Source: CAZBRS01 sp964494475 (lineage in GTDB: Bacteria > Myxococcota_A > UBA9042 > CAZBRS01). From it: a stretch of DNA of 29,790 nucleotides. Made by a program: the position numbers and the translations under genes. The stretch's first letter is position 1, and every line of letters begins with the position of its first letter. The notes under the pieces were generated by a model. The model was not told the origin of the DNA. It did no database searches and saw only the letters and a program-made list of their open reading frames with translations. The stretch spans positions 1-29,790 of the forward strand of contig CAZBRS010000064.1 of NCBI GenBank assembly GCA_964494475.1, read 5' to 3'. Of the stretch, positions 6,977 to 13,760 are shown in pieces.

Positions 6977-7984
6977 CTACCGCTTCACGTCCTTGCAGCA
7001 CCGAAACCCCAAATGGTAGTTCAGGTGGCTGCCGGCGCTCCGCACGCGCGTGCCGTGCCAGTAGGGCGCGCGCCAGCGGCACCAGTCCTCGTGGGCGTAG
7101 ATGCGGTCGAAGACGAACCAGCTGCCCTTCATCTCGGTGTAGCCGAGCTTCTGGCTGCCCTTGCTCGCCATCTCGCTATCGTCGAAGGGCAGGTTCATGT
7201 GCTCGGCGGCGTTGCCGTTCAGATCGTACACGCCCAGGGCGCTGCGGCAGGCGGGGAAGGAGCCGGTCGGGAAGGTGTTCGAGCCGCAGTCGTTCCAGGC
7301 GCCGCCGTTGCACTTGGCGTGCTTGAAGCTGGAGGTGCCGCAGACCCCCTTCTTGTACTGGGGGCCGTAGCTCCAGTTCTTCGTGGGCTCCCACTTGCGG
7401 TGGTAGGCGGTGCGCATCGACTTCACGGCGTCGCGGGGGCTCTTGCCGCGCGCAGAGGCGAAGGGGTAGTCGGGGGCCAGCACGGCGCCGGCGCAGGCGC
7501 CCTCCCACTCGTGGGCGTCGCACATGCGCTTGCCGACCGCTTCGCACATGCGCGCGGCCTCCTCGGCCTTGATCCACACCACGGGGTAGGTGCAGGGCAC
7601 GTTCGGGAACTCGAAGCGGTCGATGCAGGCCGTGGCGTCCTCGGCCTTCTGCGTCGCGGGGTCGTAGAGGGGCGCCATGTAGGGCGCGCCGCACAGGGCG
7701 TCGTACCGCGTGTCGTGCGCCGTTATGGGCGAGGCCTTGCGGCGCTCGAGGCAGGTGGCCTCGTCGAGGGCGTGCTCGGTGATGGCGGGGTTGCCCTGGC
7801 CCAGGCGCGCGGAGCCCGCGAAGAGGGCGCGTACGGCGGCCACCTGCGCGGCCGTCAGCTTCTGCGACGCCGCCAGGCGCTCGATCAGCGCGTCGTTCAG
7901 CGCGGCGCGTTGGTGCGGCACGGGGTCGACGCCGCTGTTCGAGAGCGCCACGCTCGCGAGCAGCCCCAGCAGCCACCCGGTCAT
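6977..7984 (-). CDS. Exported SUMF1/FGE-sulfatase-fold protein (second copy)
   Basis: This encodes 335 residues with a hydrophobic signal peptide (WLLGLLASVALSNS). The fold is recognised from CIDRFEFPN, TYPVVWIKAEEAARMCEAVG, KRMCDAHEWEGACAG, LGVYDLNGNAAEHMN and the ending LGFRCC. As in the copy at 1977, the paired copper-binding cysteines of true formylglycine-generating enzyme are not seen (WCRWRAPYWHGTRVR), so it is more likely a non-catalytic or differently acting member. Its ATG overlaps the stop of the upstream 574-residue gene (ATGA, 7984-7981), and AAGGAA at 7995-7990 is the ribosome-binding site. Tight coupling suggests the two products act in equal amounts, possibly as a complex in the periplasm. 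Confidence 0.87.
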   Translation of the reverse strand: MTGWLLGLLASVALSNSGVDPVPHQRAALNDALIERLAASQKLTAAQVAAVRALFAGSARLGQGNPAITEHALDEATCLERRKASPITAHDTRYDALCGAPYMAPLYDPATQKAEDATACIDRFEFPNVPCTYPVVWIKAEEAARMCEAVGKRMCDAHEWEGACAGAVLAPDYPFASARGKSPRDAVKSMRTAYHRKWEPTKNWSYGPQYKKGVCGTSSFKHAKCNGGAWNDCGSNTFPTGSFPACRSALGVYDLNGNAAEHMNLPFDDSEMASKGSQKLGYTEMKGSWFVFDRIYAHEDWCRWRAPYWHGTRVRSAGSHLNYHLGFRCCKDVKR

Positions 7985-9705
7985 CGGGGTTCCTTGCGGA
8001 TCAGGTAGAAGAAGTCGCGGTTGTCGGGCTTACCCACGAAGCGGGGCACCAGCTTGCCCTCGTCGCTCTCGCCGTCCTTGTCCTCCATGCCGCGCACCAG
8101 CGCCTGTACGCGGATGGCCGACTCGTCGGTGCGGTAGAGCGCCAGGTACGTGTGCTCGAGCGCGTTGATGTCGAGCATCATGCCGTAGCTGACCCCGTAG
8201 GCCTGGAAGACGCGCACCATGGCCGAGGGCGAGGCCGCCGAGAAGTAGGCGTACACCAGGAAGCGGTGCCCGTTGCGCTCGGTGAGGGCGAGGCCGCCGC
8301 GCACGGTGCGCAGCGACTGCGAAGCCGTGCCGGACCAGTTGCCGGGCACCCAGTGGCGCACCAGGCGGCCGGGCACGACCACGCCGCTCGCGCTGCGCTC
8401 GACCACGGTCACGCCGTTCTGGCGCGCGAAGCGTACGTGGGGCAGGCGCGCGTCGTCGTCGGCCTCCCAGGTCTTGACCTCGACCGTGCCGTCGTCCAGC
8501 ACCAGCGCGGTGGCGAGGCCCGGGATCAGGCGGCTGAACACCACGCCGTTCTCGATGAAGCCGTAGTGACTGCCGTCGTTCTTGAAGGCCAGGTCGCCCG
8601 ATTTGAAGGCCCCGTGGTAGCGCTTGAAGCCGCCCACGAAGGTGGCCGCCACGCGCGCCGCGTCGACGGGGTTCAGCATGCCCGTGCGGATCAGGGGCGC
8701 CGAGGTGTCGAGGCCGTCGGGGCCGGGGCGATCGGTGTCGCGGATGCGGGCCGGCACGCGCTCGGACCAGCCGATGGCCGGGTGCTCGGTGCCGAGGGTG
8801 AAGCCCAGGCCGTAGCGCTCGAGATCGAAGGCCACCAGGTACACGAGCGCGTTCCGCTCGACCGGGTCGAGGGGATGCACCGCGCCCGGTTGTCCCGCCA
8901 GCAGGTCGGGGTGGAGGAGCGCGGGCTTCACGACGCTGAGGAACACGCCGGGCACGCCCGCGGCGGGCACCCAGCGCCCCGCGGGCAGCCGCAGATCGGG
9001 GGCGCCCTCGGGCTCGATGCCGAGGTTCCGCGACCACAGCACGTCGGCCGCGTGCTCGCGCGCCAGGTGGGCAGGCGTCGGGCCGTCGGAGCGGGGGGAC
9101 GCCTCCAAGGCCGTGGCGGAGCCGCGTTCGGAGGGCGCGGTCTCGGCGAAGGCGTCCTTGAAGAACTCTTCGCGCACGAAGCCGGTCAGGGACTCGCCGC
9201 CCGGCACGTGGCGCCGCAGCAGGTCGGTCACCTTCTCGAGCGACGTCTTGTGGCCGCGCGTGCTGTTGCGCAGGAAGAGGCGGGCCCCGCAGAGCGGCGC
9301 GTAGGGCATCTTGAAGTCGCGCGCGCGGACCAGGGGCGGCTCGGTAGCGCCCCCCCAGAGCGGGCAGGCGAACGAGCGCTCGGGGGTGGAGAGCCACACG
9401 CCGCGGGGGCTCTGGGCGTCGAGCGAGACCTGGATTGCCGCCGGATCGGCGCTCTCGAGGTGGTAGACCTCGACCCGATCGTCCCCCTCGAAGCGCAGCG
9501 TGAGCACGAACCAGGCGTTGACGGCCGGGTTCAGGTTCGTGAGCGTGGCCTGGCCGCGCCGGGCGTCGTCGCCCTCGATGGCGCGCGTCACGCTGACGGC
9601 GTTGGGTTGCAGGTCGACGATGGTCTGCGGCTCGGCCTGGGCGCACGGTACGAGCCAGACGAACGACGAGAGCAGGACCAGGAGCAGCAGGCCACGGCCA
9701 GCCAT
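7981..9705 (-). CDS. Exported protein, possibly phosphodiester-glycosidase-like
   Basis: This encodes 574 residues from ATG 9705, chosen because GGAGG at 9715-9711 lies 5 bases upstream and the signal peptide (GLLLLVLLSSFVWLVPCAQA) starts at once. In-frame ATGs at 9717 and 9729 are weaker. The N-terminal 130 residues form a likely beta domain (VNAWFVLTLRFEGDDRVEVY). The C-terminal half has SHYGFIENGVVFSRL, RFARQNGVTVV and YGVSYGMMLDINALEHTYLAL, a pattern resembling NAGPA/phosphodiester glycosidase proteins, but this is a weak memory-based match. The substrate is unknown. It is coupled to the SUMF1 gene downstream, so a cell-envelope role shared with that protein is inferred. Confidence 0.7.
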   Translation of the reverse strand: MAGRGLLLLVLLSSFVWLVPCAQAEPQTIVDLQPNAVSVTRAIEGDDARRGQATLTNLNPAVNAWFVLTLRFEGDDRVEVYHLESADPAAIQVSLDAQSPRGVWLSTPERSFACPLWGGATEPPLVRARDFKMPYAPLCGARLFLRNSTRGHKTSLEKVTDLLRRHVPGGESLTGFVREEFFKDAFAETAPSERGSATALEASPRSDGPTPAHLAREHAADVLWSRNLGIEPEGAPDLRLPAGRWVPAAGVPGVFLSVVKPALLHPDLLAGQPGAVHPLDPVERNALVYLVAFDLERYGLGFTLGTEHPAIGWSERVPARIRDTDRPGPDGLDTSAPLIRTGMLNPVDAARVAATFVGGFKRYHGAFKSGDLAFKNDGSHYGFIENGVVFSRLIPGLATALVLDDGTVEVKTWEADDDARLPHVRFARQNGVTVVERSASGVVVPGRLVRHWVPGNWSGTASQSLRTVRGGLALTERNGHRFLVYAYFSAASPSAMVRVFQAYGVSYGMMLDINALEHTYLALYRTDESAIRVQALVRGMEDKDGESDEGKLVPRFVGKPDNRDFFYLIRKEPR

Positions 9706-9765
9706 GGCATCCTCCATCCACACTCTCATGATAGCGACGTTGTCAAAACTTTCCGGTCTCGGGGG

Positions 9766-10290
9766 TCACGAACGCGGGGCACCCGGCTTCCGGGGCGGGT
9801 TCGAGGCCACCAGGCCCGCGAGGCGGTCCATCTCGGCGCGCAACCGGGCGAGCTCGCCGGCCAGGTCGACGTCGGCGGCCGGGGCCGGCGGTTCGGGGGG
9901 CGTGGGCTCCGGAGGGGGCGTTCCCGCGGCGGGGGAGGGCGGGGCGCCGCCGAAAAGCCCGAACGGGTCGAGCCACGCGGGCGGCTTCGCGAGGCCGGGC
10001 TGGAAGAAGCGCTGGACCAGCTCGGTCCAGGTCGACGACGAGCCGCGCTGCTTGATGAGCAGCTTCAGGAAGTCGACCGGCACGATGGGATCGAACTCCT
10101 TCATCTGCTCGAGGATGACCTGCACCAGGATGCGGCGCGTGAGATCCTCGTCGGTGGCCGAGTCGAGCACGCGGAACTCCACGTCGGCCTGGACCAGGCG
10201 CTCGATGTCGTCGAGGTTGATGTAGCGGCGCTCGAGGGTGTGGTAGAGGCGCCGGTTGGGGTACTTCTTGATCACGAGCGGGGCGGCCAT
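9766..10290 (-). CDS. phaR: PHA synthesis regulator PhaR
   Basis: This encodes 174 residues from ATG 10290. The frame extends to 10323, but the family begins at this Met. The N-terminal DNA-binding domain (VIKKYPNRRLYHT, YINLDDIERLVQ) is diagnostic of the PHB/PHA accumulation regulator. It is followed by RRILVQVILEQM, a Pro-rich linker (about 120-145) and a C-terminal coiled coil (LAGELARLRAEMDRLAGL). PhaR represses phasin genes and its own gene, and is released when it binds nascent PHA granules. Here it diverges from the phasin gene and shares with it a 179-base intergenic region carrying TTGC/GCAA palindromes. There is no Shine-Dalgarno before the ATG; instead a half-operator, GGTGCAACA, sits directly upstream. 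A weak promoter TTGCAA (10349-10344), 16 bases, TACGGT (10327-10322) is possible. Confidence 0.93.
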   Translation of the reverse strand: MAAPLVIKKYPNRRLYHTLERRYINLDDIERLVQADVEFRVLDSATDEDLTRRILVQVILEQMKEFDPIVPVDFLKLLIKQRGSSSTWTELVQRFFQPGLAKPPAWLDPFGLFGGAPPSPAAGTPPPEPTPPEPPAPAADVDLAGELARLRAEMDRLAGLVASNPPRKPGAPRS

Positions 10291-10291
10291 C

Positions 10292-10304
10292 GTGTTGCAC
10301 CGTG
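10292..10304. promoter_or_regulatory. Half-operator in front of phaR
   Basis: On the minus strand the bases just upstream of the phaR ATG contain GGTGCAACA, identical to the right half of the full palindrome at 10418-10434. It lies where a repressor would block phaR transcription or translation start. Autoregulation is inferred. Confidence 0.5.
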
Positions 10305-10358
10305 TCGTAGGTCCGACCCGCACCGTAGCACAGCCCGGAGCTCTTGCAAAGACCGTTC

Positions 10359-10375
10359 ATGTTGCGGTGCAATAA
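10359..10375. promoter_or_regulatory. Upstream PhaR-type operator
   Basis: ATGTTGCGGTGCAATAA shares its first 14 bases with the palindrome at 10418-10434 and ends 6 bases before the phasin -35. A further TTGCAA occurs at 10344-10349. TGC-rich palindromes are known PhaR targets in other bacteria. Confidence 0.65.
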
Positions 10376-10381
10376 TTTCCC

Positions 10382-10409
10382 TTGACTCCCGCCGGCGCGT
10401 ACCTACAGT
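10382..10409 (+). promoter_or_regulatory. Phasin promoter
   Basis: TTGACT (10382-10387), a 16-base spacer and TACAGT (10404-10409) place the transcription start at about 10417, inside the operator palindrome. The leader to the phasin ATG is about 50 bases. Confidence 0.6.
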
Positions 10410-10417
10410 ATCGACGC

Positions 10418-10434
10418 ATGTTGCGGTGCAACAT
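10418..10434. promoter_or_regulatory. PhaR-type operator at phasin start site
   Basis: ATGTTGC-GGT-GCAACAT is a perfect 7-bp inverted repeat with a 3-base centre. It covers the predicted +1 of the phasin promoter, so binding would block initiation. The upstream site lies 59 bases away, which would also allow a loop. Confidence 0.7.
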
Positions 10435-10469
10435 AGCGACAACGGCAGCGCCCACCAAGGAGGAGCGAC

Positions 10470-10742
10470 ATGGACCCGAAGGCGATGGACAAGATGTTCG
10501 ACGTGAAGGCGATCCAGGAGATGGTCACGGCGGGGTTCGATGCTGCGATGCAGTATCAGGAGACCCAGAAGGCGGCGTTCGAGACCCAGCTGGCGGCCGC
10601 GCAGAAGCAGACGGTCGAGGCCGTGCAGCGCGCGTTCGACGCCATCCGCGAGACCACGCGCCTGGTCGAGCAGGCCACGCGCACCGGCGTCGAGAACACC
10701 CGCAAGGCGGTCGAGCAGGCGTCGCGCGTGCACGCGGCCTGA
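10470..10742 (+). CDS. Phasin (PHA granule-coating protein)
   Basis: This encodes 90 residues, almost wholly helical and amphipathic (FDVKAIQEMVTAGFDAAMQY, TQLAAAQKQTVEAVQRAFDA, RLVEQATRTGVENTRKAVEQ). That is the usual look of short phasins, which coat PHA granules and control their size. There are no Cys or Trp residues and no signal peptide. AAGGAGGAG at 10457-10465 is a very strong ribosome-binding site, and the promoter carries PhaR-type operators, so high regulated expression is expected. A 12-bp hairpin follows 20 bases after the stop. The call rests on composition and context, since phasins vary widely in sequence. Confidence 0.8.
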   Translation: MDPKAMDKMFDVKAIQEMVTAGFDAAMQYQETQKAAFETQLAAAQKQTVEAVQRAFDAIRETTRLVEQATRTGVENTRKAVEQASRVHAA

Positions 10743-10762
10743 GGTTCCCGTGACGCTTGCGA

Positions 10763-10801
10763 CCCGCCGCGGAGTCGGCTAGAAGTCGGCTCCGCGGCGG
10801 G
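10763..10801 (+). terminator. Perfect 12-bp hairpin between phasin and ligase genes
   Basis: CCCGCCGCGGAG (10763-10774) and CTCCGCGGCGGG (10790-10801) pair perfectly around a 15-base loop. No T run follows; the stem ends 3 bases before the Shine-Dalgarno (GGAGGAG, 10805-10811) of the next gene. It could be a leaky terminator, an mRNA 3' stabiliser for the phasin message, or a structure masking the ligase ribosome-binding site. Any of these would make phasin more abundant than the enzymes. Confidence 0.6.
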
Positions 10802-10813
10802 CACGGAGGAGCG

Positions 10814-12334
10814 ATGAAGATCAACCTCGGCTACTGGCCCCTCAAGCACGGGCAGGTCTACCGCGATCGACCGGCGCTGAAGAGCGACCGCTACGATCTG
10901 ACGCACGCGCAGCTGAACGAGCGCGCGAACCGGCTGGCCAACGGCCTCAGGGCGCGGGGCGTCGGTCGCGGCGATCGCGTGGCCACGCTGCTCTTCAACG
11001 TGTGCGAGCAGGTCGAGGTGGTCTTCGCGTGCGCCAAGCTGGGCGCCATCGCGGTGCCCATGAACTTCAGGCTGGCCCCGGCCGAGATCGTGCACCAGCT
11101 GAACGACGGCACCCCCGTGGCGCTGATCCACGACGTCGACCTCGACGCCCTGGTGGCCAAGGCCCTGCCCGAGTACGGCGGCCTGCGCCTGCGCCTGGTC
11201 GTCGGTCGTCAGCGCGCCGACGCGGTCGACAACGGCTACGAGGCCTTCCTGGCCGAGGCGCCGGCCTCCGAGGCGCTCGTGGCCGACGTGGGCGACGCCG
11301 ATCCGATCTTCATCATGTACACGGCGGGCACCACGGGCGCGTCGAAGGGCGTGGTGCTGTCGCACGCCAACGTGTTCTTCCAGGTCGTGAACGGCTGGGC
11401 GCTCGGCATCGATCCGCGCGCCGTGGGCCTGGTGCTGCTGCCGCTCTTCCACACGGGCGGCCTGAACGGTTCGGTGCTGCCGCTGCTGGCGGTGGGGGGC
11501 ACCGTGGTGCTTCAGAAGCGCTGGGACCCGGCCGCGGTGCTCGGCGCCATCGAGCGCGAGCGCGTGTCGGGCATGGTGGGCGTGCCCATCCAGTATCAGC
11601 TCATGGCCGAGTGCCCGGCGTTCGACACCACCGACTTCAGCTCGGTCGCGTGCCTGATCTCGGGCGGCGGGCCGCTCTCCGACGCCATCGGCGAGCGCTA
11701 CCTGGCCCGGGGCCTGCACTTCACCCAGGGCTACGGCCTCACCGAGGCGGCCCCGGGCGTCACCGGGCAGCTGCCCGAAGAGTTCCGGGCGCACCCCGGC
11801 TCGGTCGGCCGGCGCTGCCTGTATGTCGAGGTCGAGATCGTCGACCCGCAGGATCGCGTGCTTCCGGCGCGCGCCGAGGGCGAGATCCGCGTGCAGGGCC
11901 CGAACGTGATGCTGGGGTACTGGGGCAAGGCCGACGAGACCGCGAAGGTGCTGCGGGGTGGCTGGCTCTACACGGGCGACCTCGGCTACCTGGACGAGGA
12001 CGGCTACCTGTACCTGTCGGGCCGCAAGAAGGAGCTCATCATCTCGGGCGGCGAGAACATCCACCCCAAAGAGGTCGAGAACGTGCTCGAGGGGCACCCG
12101 GGAGTGGCCGAGGCCGCGATCGTGGCCCTGTCCGACCCGCGCTGGACCGAGGTGCCCGTGGCCGCGGTGGTGCGCCGCGACCCGGCGCTCTCGGCCGAAG
12201 CCTTGCTCGAGCACGCGCGCGAACGGCTGGCCCGCTACAAGGTGCCGCACCGCGTGCTGTTCGTCGAGGCGCTCCCGCGCAACGCGGCCGGGAAGCTCTT
12301 GAAGAAACAAATCACCGAGTGGTTCCAATCATGA
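10814..12334 (+). CDS. AMP-forming acyl-CoA synthetase (ligase)
   Basis: This encodes 506 residues from ATG 10814, with GGAGGAG at 10805-10811. The longer frame from 10757 would read through the hairpin and is rejected. The ANL superfamily motifs are complete: P-loop YTAGTTGASKGV (169-180), YGLTEAAPG, YTGDLGYLDEDGYLYLSGR, KKELIISGGENIHPKEVE and the C-terminal catalytic lysine in PRNAAGK (Lys494). The enzyme activates a carboxylic acid with ATP and joins it to CoA. In this operon the product is inferred to be a (3-hydroxy)acyl-CoA feeding PHA synthase, but chain length cannot be told. Its stop overlaps the start of the next gene (ATGA, 12331-12334). Confidence 0.93.
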   Translation: MKINLGYWPLKHGQVYRDRPALKSDRYDLTHAQLNERANRLANGLRARGVGRGDRVATLLFNVCEQVEVVFACAKLGAIAVPMNFRLAPAEIVHQLNDGTPVALIHDVDLDALVAKALPEYGGLRLRLVVGRQRADAVDNGYEAFLAEAPASEALVADVGDADPIFIMYTAGTTGASKGVVLSHANVFFQVVNGWALGIDPRAVGLVLLPLFHTGGLNGSVLPLLAVGGTVVLQKRWDPAAVLGAIERERVSGMVGVPIQYQLMAECPAFDTTDFSSVACLISGGGPLSDAIGERYLARGLHFTQGYGLTEAAPGVTGQLPEEFRAHPGSVGRRCLYVEVEIVDPQDRVLPARAEGEIRVQGPNVMLGYWGKADETAKVLRGGWLYTGDLGYLDEDGYLYLSGRKKELIISGGENIHPKEVENVLEGHPGVAEAAIVALSDPRWTEVPVAAVVRRDPALSAEALLEHARERLARYKVPHRVLFVEALPRNAAGKLLKKQITEWFQS

Positions 12335-12720
12335 CCGATCCCACCGCCGCCCTGGTGCAGATGACCGAGAAGGCCTGGACCGCGTGGCTCGACGCCATCG
12401 ACAGCGGCCTCGACGTGGTGCTGAAGTCGCCCCTGTTCGTGTGGGGCGTCGGGCGCGCGCTCGACGGGCGCCACCGCGTGCGGGCCAAGCGCGACGAGGC
12501 CGTCGAGAAGGCGCTGTCCGAGGCCCGCCTGGCCTCGAAGGGCGACGTGGAGCGCCTGGCCGCCGACGTGCACCGGCTCGAGGCCAAGCTGAACGAGCTG
12601 CTGCTTCGCCAGGAGGAGCAGGCGTCAGCGCCGGCGTCCGCGCCGGTTCCCGCGCCGGTGACCGCGCCGGTTCCCGCGCCGGTGACCGCGACGAAGCGGC
12701 CGCGCCGCCAGGGGGCCTGA
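12331..12720 (+). CDS. Small PHA synthase partner / granule-associated protein (PhaE-like)
   Basis: This encodes 129 residues and overlaps the ligase by ATGA. The N-terminal half is helical with two Trp (KAWTAWLDAIDSGLDVVLKS, PLFVWGVGRAL). Next comes LASKGDVERLAADVHRLEAKLNELLLRQ, a coiled coil like the C-terminal region of PhaE and of class IV PhaR subunits. The tail is a Pro/Ala/Val repeat ending in basic residues (TKRPRRQGA). It sits 3 bases before phaC, the place of phaE in class III operons, but PhaE is usually about three times longer. It is inferred to be a minimal synthase subunit or a phasin; the family is not certain. Confidence 0.65.
   Translation: MTDPTAALVQMTEKAWTAWLDAIDSGLDVVLKSPLFVWGVGRALDGRHRVRAKRDEAVEKALSEARLASKGDVERLAADVHRLEAKLNELLLRQEEQASAPASAPVPAPVTAPVPAPVTATKRPRRQGA
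12640..12687 (+). repeat. 24-bp tandem repeat, two copies
   Basis: Two identical 24-base units (12640-12663 and 12664-12687) encode the alternating Ala/Pro/Val tail of the small PHA protein, preceded by a degenerate partial copy. The unit keeps the frame (8 codons), so copy-number change would alter tail length without a frameshift. Confidence 0.85.
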
Positions 12721-12723
12721 GCC

Positions 12724-13749
12724 ATGCAGGCGCGTGACGTCCTCTCGCTGGTCAAGAACGCCGTCGAGGTGGCCCTCGGCAAGGTACCGGTCGACCTCGC
12801 GACCACGCCCCACGACGTGGTGCAGACCGACAACAAGGCGCGCCTGCTGGCCTACCACCAGGCGAACCCGAAGCACGCCACGCCGGTGCTGCTGCTGCCG
12901 TCGATGGTGAACCGCCACACGCTGCTCGACCTCACCGAAGAGAGCAGCCTGGTGCGGGCGTTCGTGCGCGCCGGCTTTCGCACCTACCTGCTCGACTGGG
13001 GCTGCCCCACGGCCGAGGACCGTCACCTGCCCGCCGCCGAGTACGTCGACGGCGTGCTGCACCGCGCCGTGCGCAAGGTGCGCCTGCTCTCGGGCGCGCC
13101 GCAGGTCACGCTCGGGGGCTACTGCATGGGCGGCTCGATGGCTCTGATCTATGCAGCGCTCTACCCCGCTCTCGTGAAGAACCTGCTGCTGTGGGCCACG
13201 CCCGTCGACTTCGAGCAGGGCGGCAAGCTCACGCTGTGGGCGAAGCGCGACTCCTTCGACGCCGACGGCTTCGTCGACGCGGTGGGCAACGCGGCCCCCG
13301 AGCACCTGCAGCCGGCCTTCGACATGCTCATCCCCACCTGGCGCCTGCGCCAGTGGACCACCTTCTCGCGCTACGGCCACCTGCCCATCTTCGTGAAGCA
13401 GTTCGTGGCGCTCTCGACGTGGACGGCCGACAACGTCGAGGTGCCCGCCGAGGTCTTCCGGGTGGTGGCGCGAGACCTGTACCAGGGCAACAAGCTCCTG
13501 AAGGGCGGCCTGATGCTGGGCGGGCGCGAGGTGCGCCTGGGGGCCATCACGGCCTCCACGCTGAACCTGGCCGCGGCCAAGGACCACATCGTGGTGCCCG
13601 CCTGCGCCCACCAGCTGAAGGGGCGCCTCGGCACGACCGACGTGGAGGAGCTCGCGTACCCCGTGGGGCACCTGGGCCTCGCCATGGGCCCCGAGGCGCT
13701 CACCGTGATCTGGCCGAACATGATGAGTTGGCTCGCTGCTCGCTCCTGA
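12724..13749 (+). CDS. phaC: Poly(3-hydroxyalkanoate) synthase, class III-like
   Basis: This encodes 341 residues and polymerises 3-hydroxyacyl-CoA into PHA at the granule surface. The lipase-like box is GGYCMGG with the nucleophile Cys134; the other catalytic residues are Asp287 in AAKDHIV and His316 in VGHLGLA. Each lies exactly 15 residues before its counterpart in the class III enzyme of Allochromatium vinosum (149/302/331), and the length is about 14 shorter, so this is a class III/IV-size synthase with a shortened N-terminus. LLLPSMVNRHTLLDL and FRTYLLDWGCP are further family signatures. Class III and IV enzymes need a small partner (PhaE or PhaR); the gene just upstream is the only candidate in the window. 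The esterase gene follows 11 bases later. Confidence 0.95.
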   Translation: MQARDVLSLVKNAVEVALGKVPVDLATTPHDVVQTDNKARLLAYHQANPKHATPVLLLPSMVNRHTLLDLTEESSLVRAFVRAGFRTYLLDWGCPTAEDRHLPAAEYVDGVLHRAVRKVRLLSGAPQVTLGGYCMGGSMALIYAALYPALVKNLLLWATPVDFEQGGKLTLWAKRDSFDADGFVDAVGNAAPEHLQPAFDMLIPTWRLRQWTTFSRYGHLPIFVKQFVALSTWTADNVEVPAEVFRVVARDLYQGNKLLKGGLMLGGREVRLGAITASTLNLAAAKDHIVVPACAHQLKGRLGTTDVEELAYPVGHLGLAMGPEALTVIWPNMMSWLAARS

Positions 13750-13760
13750 GGAGGCTCGCG

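Noticed and set aside
4859..8008. Plus-strand frame of 1049 codons
   Set aside because: It is antisense to the S9 peptidase and SUMF1 genes, which carry complete catalytic or fold motifs. Long shadows are expected at this GC content.
12724..13749. Class I or II PHA synthase
   Set aside because: The protein is 341 residues rather than about 560-590, and catalytic spacing matches the class III enzyme.
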